Shown here piece after piece: positions 51,095-58,150 of a DNA stretch of 64,000 bases; the first letter of the stretch is position 1; each line of letters begins with the position of its first letter. The stretch covers positions 62,001-126,000 of the forward strand of contig JACKCD010000006.1 in assembly GCA_020634215.1 (NCBI GenBank), read 5' to 3'. A model generated the notes under the pieces. That model saw nothing but the letters and a program-made list of their open reading frames with translations, was not told the DNA's origin and did no database searches. Position numbers and translations under genes: made by a program. Origin of the DNA: Ardenticatenaceae bacterium (lineage in GTDB: Bacteria; Chloroflexota; Anaerolineae; Promineifilales; Promineifilaceae).

Positions 51095-53683
51095 ATGAAT
51101 AATCAAATTTTAGATAAAGACAAGCAGTTGCTGAATGCTTTAGCCATTGTGGGCTGGGGTAACGCCGATCTCCTATCTACTATTGTAAACAATCAACTAT
51201 CGGCAGAGTTACTAACCAAGCTGGCATTACATCCGGCTGTCTCCGTTGAAGGTGTCACTTATTGCCTGGCAGAGGCGATGGTAAAGCAAAGTCTGCAACA
51301 TTTTGAGCGGGATGATTATGCAACTTACAAATTGTGGCACCAGCGGGCAATAATGGCTTTGGCAGAGAAGCTGATGCGGGGAGAAACGGCCGTTGAAGCC
51401 CAATGGTTGCCCATATACAAACGCCTCGGCAGTGCCCTTGTCTCAGACGACCCGCCAGCCTTTTCCGCCCTTGTCCAGCAAGCCGCCCAGCTTCCCTTGC
51501 AACAGCCACAAAGCCGCCACCTGCACCGCTATTTTGTCGGGCTGGATTTTGGGCTTCAGGAAAAATTTGCGACCGCATTAGCCACCTTTGCCCCCCTGTT
51601 GCAAGATCCAACACTCGATGACGAAATACGCGGGCGCACCCTCAATTCCCGCGCCATTTTTTACCGTCTGCTGGGGCAGTTTGAGCCATCTTTTGCCGAT
51701 TTGCAAAGCTGCCTGCCGCTGTGGGACAAATTGGGCAACCAGCAGCGCAAGGGGATGACGCTGACCAATTTGGGGTTTACGGCTTATCAACTCCAGCAAT
51801 ATGAGTCGGCCGAAAGCTATTTGCGCGAAGCCGTTGCCTTGTTAGAGCAGCTTGGTGCGCCCCGCCCCATCTACCTTGCCAGCATGAATTTGGGAATCCT
51901 GTACCGTGACCTGGGGCGGTGGGCAGAAGCACAGCAGTGTCAGGAGCGAGCGTTGGCCTTGCAGGAGCAAAGCGGGGCGCAGGACATGATGGGGCGGACG
52001 CTGATCAATCTGGGTGAATTGCTGATGCTGCAAGGGGATTTGGCTGCTGCTCTGCCCAAGTTTGAAACGGCCGTTTCCGCCATGAGTACCCGCATTTGGG
52101 AAATAGACGCTCATCTGGATCGCGGCTTGGTGCTGCAAGCACAGGGGAAGTTGGCCGAAGCAACGGCCGTTTTTCAGCAAGCCATCACCGTCGCCGAAGC
52201 CATTGGGCGGCGCGAAGTGCTGGCCGAGGCGTACTATCGCCTGGCCGACGCGCTGGCTGAGAGGGGTGAGCAAACGGCCGCTTTAGCCACCTTTTTGCAG
52301 GCCGTGGACGTGATCGAAACCACCCGCGAACCCATCAAAAACGAAGGGCTAAAAGTCAGCCTGCTGGGGCGGTGGCAGCAGGTGTATGAGGCTCTGGTGC
52401 TCCATTTGCTGGCGCAGGGGCGCGTGGCCGAGGCGTTTAACTGGGCTGAGAAGGCGCGGGCGCGTGCTTTTGCCGAGGCGTTGGGTGGGGCACAGGGGGC
52501 AGTGGAAACAATAACGGCCGTTTTCCTGCAGCAAACCCTCCCTGCCAACACCACACTCGTCAGCTACTTTACTACCGGCGTATTGGAACACGATGTCCCC
52601 ATGCTTCAGGCCATCCCTAAAAGCAACCCACTGCGGCAGCATCTGCTCACCGAGGCCAAGACCATCCGCTTTGTCGTTAGCTGCAACCAGATAACGGCGC
52701 AAGATTGTGATTTAAACCCCAATATGCTCACCACCAAGTCTGTGCGCGGCGACGACCCCACGCGCTTTTTGGAGCCACGCTTCACGGCCTTTGCCTCGCC
52801 CCGACTACTGGATGGGCTGCCAGCGGCCGAGAAGCTGGTGCTAGTGCCGCATGGGCCGCTGCATCGGTTGCCGTTTGGGGGGCTGCAAACGGCCGTTAAT
52901 CAACCCTTGCTGCGTGCCGGTGGCCCCGTGTTAACGTATGCTCCCAGTGCTACGGTGCTGGCGCAGCAAATGGGGCGGTTGGAAGAGAAAACGGCCGTTT
53001 TTTCTCCCAGTCTCGTCGTTGGCTATCACGGCGAAGCGGAGCAGACGGTGTTGCGCTATGTGCAGGCGGAAGTGAAAACGGTGGCTGGGCTGCTGGGAGG
53101 CGTGGGGCGGGTAGATGGGGTGGTGGATAAGGCGTGGCTGCGGGAAACGGCCGTTGCTGCTCCCGTCCTCCATTTTGCCTGCCACGGCTGGTTCAATGCC
53201 AGCGATCCCTTGGCCTCCTATCTGGAAATTGGCCCCGACACCACCCTTTCGGCACGGGAGGTGCTGGAAACGTGGCGTATTCAGGCCAAATTGGTCACGC
53301 TGTCGGCGTGCCAAAGCGGGGTCAGCCGGGTGCTGCGCGGCGATGAGCCGATGGGTCTCATTCGGGCGTTTTTGTATGCCGGGGCGCGGGCGGTGCTGGT
53401 AGCACACTGGCCGGTGGAGGATTTACCCACCTTTTTGCTGATGCGCCGTTTTTATGAAACCGCCGTAGAGACGCAAAATTTTGCGTCTGGTTTTGTAGAG
53501 ACGCAAGATTTTGCGTCTCTACATCTGCGCGATGCCCAGCTGTGGCTGCAGCAGGTGACGGTGGCGGAACTGCGTGAATGGGTAGGGGATTTTGGGGAGG
53601 AGGATGGGGGTCTTCAGGATAGGGAAAAACGGCCGTTTTCCCACCCTCGGCACTGGGCAGCTTTTACGTTGTTTGGTTGGTAG
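51095..53683 (+). CDS. TPR-CHAT caspase-like protease
   Basis: The 862-residue protein has about eight TPR motifs (about residues 180-440, for example ESYLREAVALLEQLG and AQQCQERALALQEQSG). The C-terminal CHAT domain (about 560-862) has a catalytic His697 in FACHGWF and Cys739 in TLSACQSG, both in the expected context. It ends in the usual CHAT terminal strand (HWAAFTLFGW). CHAT proteins are caspase-like peptidases, some of which act in anti-phage or cell-suicide systems with TPR scaffolds. A nuclease or gasdermin partner is not evident here. Seven palindromes and one in-frame REP (53465-53523) lie in the gene, so the CHAT domain tolerates large repeat insertions. Its 3' end is repeated three times downstream. 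Confidence 0.88.
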   Translation: MNNQILDKDKQLLNALAIVGWGNADLLSTIVNNQLSAELLTKLALHPAVSVEGVTYCLAEAMVKQSLQHFERDDYATYKLWHQRAIMALAEKLMRGETAVEAQWLPIYKRLGSALVSDDPPAFSALVQQAAQLPLQQPQSRHLHRYFVGLDFGLQEKFATALATFAPLLQDPTLDDEIRGRTLNSRAIFYRLLGQFEPSFADLQSCLPLWDKLGNQQRKGMTLTNLGFTAYQLQQYESAESYLREAVALLEQLGAPRPIYLASMNLGILYRDLGRWAEAQQCQERALALQEQSGAQDMMGRTLINLGELLMLQGDLAAALPKFETAVSAMSTRIWEIDAHLDRGLVLQAQGKLAEATAVFQQAITVAEAIGRREVLAEAYYRLADALAERGEQTAALATFLQAVDVIETTREPIKNEGLKVSLLGRWQQVYEALVLHLLAQGRVAEAFNWAEKARARAFAEALGGAQGAVETITAVFLQQTLPANTTLVSYFTTGVLEHDVPMLQAIPKSNPLRQHLLTEAKTIRFVVSCNQITAQDCDLNPNMLTTKSVRGDDPTRFLEPRFTAFASPRLLDGLPAAEKLVLVPHGPLHRLPFGGLQTAVNQPLLRAGGPVLTYAPSATVLAQQMGRLEEKTAVFSPSLVVGYHGEAEQTVLRYVQAEVKTVAGLLGGVGRVDGVVDKAWLRETAVAAPVLHFACHGWFNASDPLASYLEIGPDTTLSAREVLETWRIQAKLVTLSACQSGVSRVLRGDEPMGLIRAFLYAGARAVLVAHWPVEDLPTFLLMRRFYETAVETQNFASGFVETQDFASLHLRDAQLWLQQVTVAELREWVGDFGEEDGGLQDREKRPFSHPRHWAAFTLFGW
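53465..53523. repeat. REP-type GTAGAGACGC palindromes inside the CHAT gene
   Basis: GTAGAGACGCAAAATTTTGC (near-palindrome) is repeated in tandem with a 30-bp spacing; together they code in frame for VETQNFASGF and VETQDFASLH. They lie in a loop of the CHAT domain between the helix after AHWPVED and the final strands. Confidence 0.75.
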
Positions 53684-53784
53684 GGGGTATTTGTGTCAAA
53701 AAGGGCGAGATAGGCTTGCTTCAGACGCAAATCTCAAGGGGTAATTGTTAAGGGGTTAAAACGGCCGTTACACCTTTCAACATA
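53628..53784 (+). repeat. CHAT 3'-end repeat, copy A (within and after the CHAT gene)
   Basis: It starts in the palindrome that codes KRPFSHP, covers the last CHAT codons and continues to CACCTTTCAACATAA, including a second palindrome at 53760. It is matched over nearly the whole length by copy B at 54466-54628. Confidence 0.8.
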
Positions 53785-53816
53785 ACGCCAAAATTCAGGA
53801 ACTGATGAAAGTTTAA

Positions 53817-54095
53817 TCAAGCAACGACCAGCTTGCAGCCTAAGGCCTCCACTACTTTACTCACAGTAATAAAATTTGGATTCCCGTCACTTGTTAGAGT
53901 TCGGTACAGATTTTGCCGGCTAACCCCAGCAACCCTGGCTATTTCAGTCACGCCTTTTTTCCTGACCAAATGCCCGAGGGCATCAATAAAGCCCTGTGGC
54001 CCATCTTCTTCCAAAAAAGCAGACAAATAGGCTTTAATATCTTCTTCAGTTTCCACATGTTGAGCAAATTTGTAAGGTTTAGTTTCCAATGCCAT
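53817..54095 (-). CDS. HTH antitoxin of a HigBA-like addiction module
   Basis: The 92-residue product has DALGHLVRKKGVTEIARVAGVSRQNLYRTLTSDGNPNFITVSKVVEALGCKL, a Xre-type helix-turn-helix of the addiction-module antitoxin group (TIGR02684-like). It starts 5 bp after the stop of the toxin gene, giving the toxin-first order typical of HigBA. It should neutralise the toxin and repress the shared promoter at 54404-54432. Confidence 0.85.
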   Translation of the reverse strand: MALETKPYKFAQHVETEEDIKAYLSAFLEEDGPQGFIDALGHLVRKKGVTEIARVAGVSRQNLYRTLTSDGNPNFITVSKVVEALGCKLVVA

Positions 54096-54100
54096 TTTAT

Positions 54101-54397
54101 TTACCCCAACTGATCCAACAAGGCTCTTGCCTGGGCGATATCCCTACTTTGTGTTGATTTATCGCCCCCACAGAGTAATAACACGATTTTGTTGTTCCTG
54201 ACTGTGTAATAAACACGGTAGCCGCTGCCAAAGAAATATCTTAACTCAAACAGGCTGGTGTCTATCTGTTTGAAATCCCCAAAGTTACCGTGGGTAATGC
54301 GGTTAAAACGTACATCAAAACGATGAAGTATGGATTTGTCCCGAATTTTGCTTAACCATTCGTCAAAATATTGAGTGGTTTCTATCTCATACTTCAT
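54101..54397 (-). CDS. RelE/HigB-superfamily toxin (addiction-module killer type)
   Basis: The 98-residue basic protein has the fold signature EWLSKIRDKSILHRFDVRFNRITHGNFGDFK, then LRYFFGSGYRVYYTVRNNKIVLLLCGGDKSTQSRDI. This matches phage-derived Gp49-like/HigB toxins (mRNA interferases). TTGCCA-17 bp-TACAAT ends 6 nt before its ATG, so it is leaderless and first in the operon. The pair lies precisely between copies A and B of the CHAT 3'-end repeat. Confidence 0.85.
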   Translation of the reverse strand: MKYEIETTQYFDEWLSKIRDKSILHRFDVRFNRITHGNFGDFKQIDTSLFELRYFFGSGYRVYYTVRNNKIVLLLCGGDKSTQSRDIAQARALLDQLG

Positions 54398-54403
54398 AGA
54401 ACG

Positions 54404-54432
54404 ATTGTAACGGTTAAGCGACAGTTTGGCAA
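54404..54432 (-). promoter_or_regulatory. Promoter of the toxin-antitoxin operon
   Basis: On the minus strand TTGCCA (54432-54427), a 17-bp spacer and TACAAT (54409-54404) are followed by 6 nt and the ATG. Confidence 0.6.
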
Positions 54433-54465
54433 TGGTAATTTTAGACAGGCTATCGCAACATGGTC

Positions 54466-54628
54466 GAAAACGGCCGTTTTCCCACCCTTCGCTACTGGGT
54501 AGCTTTTACGTTGTTTGGTTGGTAGGGGGTATTTGTGTCAAAAAGGGCGAGATAGGCTTGCTTCAGACGCAAATCTCAAGGGGTAATTGTTAAGGGGTTA
54601 AACGGCCGTTACACCTTTCAACATAAGC
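54466..54628 (+). repeat. CHAT 3'-end repeat, copy B
   Basis: It is about 160 bp, nearly identical to copy A, including the flanking palindromes (54468 and 54601). The main differences are CTTCGCTACTGGGTAGC for CTCGGCACTGGGCAGC. It lies downstream of no CHAT gene. Confidence 0.8.
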
Positions 54629-54640
54629 TTGCTTCCAAGC

Positions 54641-55027
54641 TTACTCCGATATCTCTACCGTATGGCTTGGTGCGTCTAGCTTAACCACATATTGATTAAG
54701 CAAATCGCGTCCCACAATGACCTCATCCCGCCGTTCTGTACCCACTACATCAAGATACAAAGCTCTGTGTTGCCCAACTTGCACAGCAATTGTGTACAAA
54801 TCCACTTCATACCGACCGCCTGCCGTACCTAACAGCCATTTGGTTTGGCCTTTGCGGGCGCGAAGTTGACGTAAATAGCGCAAAGGAATCATGGTAGCAT
54901 CGGCACCAGAATCCACAATCGCTGTGAGAGTGATGGCTGATTGTCCAGCCCGTCGCTGTATTTGGATTTCAATGACAGGCATTGGAGGAGAAAAGCCTGA
55001 ATCATAGTCATGCGTGTGAATAATCAT
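54641..55027 (-). CDS. Retropepsin-like aspartic protease
   Basis: The 128-residue protein has one aspartic-protease half: catalytic Asp39 in AIVDSGADATMIP, followed by a flap-like segment and a second hydrophobic VIVGRDLLNQYVV (the ILGRDLL motif of retropepsins). It must act as a homodimer. Its ATG overlaps the stop of the upstream gene by 4 bp, so the two are coupled. Such small proteases with an unknown partner are common in Chloroflexota and cyanobacteria; the target is unknown. Confidence 0.78.
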   Translation of the reverse strand: MIIHTHDYDSGFSPPMPVIEIQIQRRAGQSAITLTAIVDSGADATMIPLRYLRQLRARKGQTKWLLGTAGGRYEVDLYTIAVQVGQHRALYLDVVGTERRDEVIVGRDLLNQYVVKLDAPSHTVEISE

Positions 55028-55434
55028 GTAGTCTCTTCAACGAAACGAGGTGAACGAAAGGAGATTGTTTCCATTGGCTTATCTGCTACCTGTGTCAGCC
55101 AAACAAACTCGTCGGGAAAACGATCATCAATCCGCTCAAACAAAGCAGCATAATCTGTGTCATGGTCAACCAATTGCCCCTGGTAAATTGCTACATGTTT
55201 GCCCCAAAATTGCTCTTTCAATTGGGGATACAAATGCAGGTAGGCTTGCTTTTCTGCCTCAAGTCGCGCATCTTCTTCGCTAGGTGGAATGAGCCATTCC
55301 TGACTGTCTGGTGGATTTTCCACCAAATACTCAGCCACAGCTTCGCCAATTTCAAGCTGGCGACGGTTAGCCCATGCCTTTAGCTGGCGATACCGCTGGT
55401 CGGAGAGAGGAACTTGAATGTATCGGGTCATCAT
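55024..55434 (-). CDS. DUF5678-like protein partnering the retropepsin
   Basis: The N-terminal part (RYIQVPLSDQRYRQLKAWANRRQLEIGEAVAEYLVEN) looks like a ribbon-helix-helix DNA-binding unit. The C-terminal part has YPQLKEQFWGKHVAIYQGQLVDHDTDYAALFERI, the pattern of DUF5678 (GKxVAIxxGxVVDxD). A Shine-Dalgarno AAGGAAG precedes the ATG. The RHH-plus-effector layout resembles an antitoxin with its partner, but the second gene is a protease and not a known toxin. The function is not established. Confidence 0.7.
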   Translation of the reverse strand: MMTRYIQVPLSDQRYRQLKAWANRRQLEIGEAVAEYLVENPPDSQEWLIPPSEEDARLEAEKQAYLHLYPQLKEQFWGKHVAIYQGQLVDHDTDYAALFERIDDRFPDEFVWLTQVADKPMETISFRSPRFVEETT

Positions 55435-55607
55435 TGTCTTCCTTTGTCAATTTGCCATTGACTTGCCTATTTTACCAAAAACGAGCCAATGGTGATGAAT
55501 TTGCCGTTTATAACCCAACCCAACCGGCAAAAAGGAAACGGCCGTTTATCGAAAATGGTTGTGGGGAAAAACGGCCGTTGCCAAACGAATTCAATTGTCA
55601 AAGGGAA

Positions 55608-55663
55608 AACGGCCGTTTACCCACCCTTCGCTACTGGGTAGCTTTTACGCTGTTTGGTGGGTA
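55608..55663 (+). repeat. CHAT 3'-end repeat, copy C
   Basis: The palindrome plus TTTACCCACCCTTCG...TACTGGGTAGC...TTTACG matches copies A and B; the frame reads RYWVAFTLFGG and then stop. Upstream (55535-55607) it shares further DNA with the region upstream of copy D, with two more palindromes. Confidence 0.75.
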
Positions 55664-55800
55664 GGGCTGGGTGTTGGGTGGGGAAAAACGGCCGTTTTTT
55701 GTGCTTCACCTGAACCATACCCAGATGTTTAATATGTTATAGCTGTGTGGTGTATACTGAAAATCACAAATGCTTTTGGGAGCATTTATTAATGAACGCT

Positions 55801-56229
55801 CTAAATGAGAGAGTCGCTCAGTAAAGCTTGAAACTGAATGATATTGACAACATTAACGGCTGGAAACTTAATCTGCTTGAGAATATTGAAATGACGGTCA
55901 TTAGTCACAATGTAGTTGGCATTGGCAGCGATGGCACAATCAACAAATTTATCATCGTCAGGATCATCCCTCAGCAAGGACCAATTGTAATAAACATCAC
56001 TTTTGCTTACATTAGGCAACAAAAGCAAAGTGCGAATGGTATTTTGAGCCGCCGTTACAGAATACTTCCTCGAAATGATCTCCTCATATTCTGTTAGAAT
56101 CTCATTAGTAATCGCTATCTCAAATTCTTGTTGCAGCAGCTTTTGGAATAGCCAGTGGTACTTTGATTTACTGGAGATAGACACCAATAACACATTGGTA
56201 TCCAGAACAACTTTAAGTTTATCCCTCAT
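55801..56229 (-). CDS. PIN-domain toxin (COG1569-type)
   Basis: The 142-residue PIN nuclease has acidic active-site residues Asp10 (VLDTNVLL), Glu43/Glu47 (ITNEILTEYEE), Asp97 (DDDKFVDCAIAANA) and Asp111 (IVTNDRHF). Such toxins cleave RNA under antitoxin control. It overlaps the antitoxin gene by 11 bp, a typical translational coupling. Confidence 0.83.
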   Translation of the reverse strand: MRDKLKVVLDTNVLLVSISSKSKYHWLFQKLLQQEFEIAITNEILTEYEEIISRKYSVTAAQNTIRTLLLLPNVSKSDVYYNWSLLRDDPDDDKFVDCAIAANANYIVTNDRHFNILKQIKFPAVNVVNIIQFQALLSDSLI

Positions 56230-56419
56230 TTAACCATGCTTCCATGTCATCATCAGTTAAATTTTGTTCATCCCAAATCTGGTCAGCTTCCTGAATTGCT
56301 TTTTGGGCAAAGAAATTCGCTAGGACTTGTTTAAGCTCCAGCAAATCTTGGCGTTCCATCTTTGTGGAATACAGTTTCACAATCTCCAATTGCAAATTCG
56401 TCAATGTTTGTGGATACAT
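56219..56419 (-). CDS. Antitoxin of the PIN toxin
   Basis: The 66-residue acidic protein (MYPQTLTNLQLEIVKLY, then ELKQVLANFFAQKAIQEADQIWDEQNLTDDDMEAWLNEG) is of the helical type found before COG1569 PIN genes. GAGG precedes the ATG. An IS630-family element ends only 12 bp upstream of its start codon, so its native promoter has been cut away. Confidence 0.7.
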   Translation of the reverse strand: MYPQTLTNLQLEIVKLYSTKMERQDLLELKQVLANFFAQKAIQEADQIWDEQNLTDDDMEAWLNEG

Positions 56420-56431
56420 TTCATGCCTCTA

Positions 56432-57659
56432 AGTGGTTCTCTCGCTAAATACCTAAGTTGTCAGTTGGCCTGTAAACACCGAAGCCACCAATTGGCTCAA
56501 GAAAAGCCTGCTCCTGTGGCCTTTTTTTCCAAATATAGGGATGGCAATGCCCATTCCAGTAGCTCAAAGCGTGATTGAGAGCTTCTGTTAGCTCATTCAT
56601 GTCGGTAAAGCACCGACCCTTGAGTGCTAAAGAACGCAATTGCTTCCACCATGGCTCAATCAAATTGAGCCAACACGCATATTTGGGGGTGAATTGCACT
56701 TGAATTTCCGGCCACGCTGTTAAAGCCAGTTGCGTTTCCCGGCTACTATGTGTGCTCAAATTGTCTTCAATAATCATCCATCGCTGACTGGGAAACTCAG
56801 TAATTACTTTTTCCAGTAATTGAATGTGACTCACACTGTCTCGCTTCGGACTTAGCACAATGGCCGCTTGACCTGTGGCTGGCTCGAAGGCACCATGAAC
56901 CCACACCATTCCCCGCCGTCCATAATCCGGCTCGAAGGTTGCCCGATTCGACCCCTGTTGCCATGCCTCTCCTGGATATGTTTTCACAGCTATCGGTCCC
57001 ATTTCATCAACGCAAATTACCCGTGTCTCGGCTGGTGGTTCGTGGTAGCATCGGATAATGGCCCCCTTTTTTCCACGAATTCGGGGTCGTGTTTTTCCAC
57101 ATCGTGGAACCAACTTTGCTGCCGCTTCCATTGAAATCCTTCTGCTTCCATCCACTCCCATATCGTTGAATCTGACAAATGCAATCCCTCCCTTTCTTTA
57201 AAGGCTGTTTGCAAGCGTTCCAAGCTCCACATAGCAAAGGGATAGCCCAAGGTCGGTGGTTTTTGCAACGCCAAACCGATTAATCGGCTCCGTACTTTCT
57301 CATCATGGGTGCGGGGACAGCCGGAACGGGGCAGATCTTGTAGTCCCGCGATCCCTTTCTCATTAAAGCGTCTGACCCACACGGCTCCAATGGCGGTGCT
57401 AAAACCGGCACGCACGCCGGCATCTGTGGCTAACAAGTTTTCATCATCCAACATGTTGACAAGAATGGTCGCTCGTTTGACCAGTTTGGCAGGCGCATTT
57501 TGCGCGTTTGCTAATTTTCGGACTTCTGTTTCTTCCTCTGGTGAAAGAGGCCGCAATTTTACTCGTGGTCGCATTGGCTCTACTAACTCCTTTGCCCGAT
57601 TAGATGACCTAGATGACCTTGCCCCATATTATAGCTTAACCATTTGGCGAGAGAACCAC
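56432..57659 (-). mobile_element. IS630-family insertion sequence (about 1.23 kb)
   Basis: AGTGGTTCTCTCGCTAAAT (56432-56450) and its inverted copy (57642-57660, one mismatch, C for T) are the ends. TA dinucleotides flank both sides (56430-56431 and 57660-57661), as expected of an IS630 TA target duplication. One frameshifted DDE transposase fills the element. Confidence 0.85.
56445..57574 (-). CDS. IS630-type transposase in two overlapping frames
   Basis: The first frame (57574-57017) holds the HTH domains (RVKLRPLSPEEETEVRKLA and GFSTAIGAVWVRRFNEKG). The second (57161-56445) has catalytic Asp in VICVDEMGP, Asp in WMIIEDNLSTHSS and Glu in WLNLIEPWWKQLRS. They join by a -1 shift at GTGGAAAAAAGGGGGCC, as in many IS630 elements that make the full enzyme by programmed frameshifting. 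The element is therefore possibly active. Confidence 0.85.
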
Positions 57660-57766
57660 TAAGTACACTCTCAAAATCATTGCCACCTTTTCTGATGGGT
57701 GGTCGCACATGAGAAAATCATACTGCCTTTAAGAGGGGAAATCAACTGCTGCTTGCAAACAAAAAA

Positions 57767-57793
57767 AGCCGAGCTTCTTCACAAAACTCGGCT
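57767..57793 (-). terminator. Hairpin with minus-strand T-tract (duplicated terminator)
   Basis: On the minus strand AGCCGAG is followed by a 13-nt loop and CTCGGCT, then TTTTTTT. It shares its loop (TTTTGTGAAGAAG) with the terminator at 58050-58080, showing that this end region was duplicated. Confidence 0.65.
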
Positions 57794-57927
57794 GCCTAGT
57801 TTCATTAATAGCTGTGGCAAATACGGCTGTTGCCAACAATTCAGCTGCCAAGGAGAATACGGCCGTTTACTGAGAATGGTTGTGGGAAAAAACGGCCGTT
57901 TTCAACCCAATTTAACTGTCAAGGGGA

Positions 57928-57983
57928 AACGGCCGTTTTCCCACCCTCGTCACTGGGCAGCTTTTACGCTGTTTGGTTGGTAG
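57928..57983 (+). repeat. CHAT 3'-end repeat, copy D
   Basis: The palindrome plus TTCCCACCCTCG...CACTGGGCAGC...TTTACG is closest to copy A in this core. The frame reads HWAAFTLFGW then stop. Upstream (57856-57927) it parallels copy C (ATGGTTGTGGG, then palindrome, then AACTGTCAAGGGG). Two palindromes flank it; a further one follows at 58010. Confidence 0.75.
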
Positions 57984-58049
57984 TGGTGATTTTGTTATGG
58001 GTGAGGAAGAACGGCCGTTTGCCTACCGCAATCTCGTTATAAAAATAAA

Positions 58050-58080
58050 AAAGCCGGGCTTCTTCACAAAATCCGGCTTT
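58050..58080 (-). terminator. Terminator of the TPR-EAD gene
   Basis: On the minus strand AAAGCCGG, a 15-nt loop and CCGGCTTT are followed by TTTATTTTTAT. It lies 70 bp downstream of the stop codon at 58151. Confidence 0.75.
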
Positions 58081-58150
58081 AAGCTTCATGAAAGATTGGC
58101 TATTTGTTTGGGCGTGTCACATACGGATTCATCCTTATTGTATGCCAACC

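Noticed and set aside
55374..55664. A 96-residue plus-strand gene ending in RYWVAFTLFGG
   Set aside because: The end is a CHAT 3'-end repeat copy and the beginning overlaps the DUF5678-like gene on the other strand; no ribosome site.
57699..57983. A 94-residue plus-strand gene ending in HWAAFTLFGW
   Set aside because: This is repeat copy D with palindromes; the upstream part contains the duplicated terminator.
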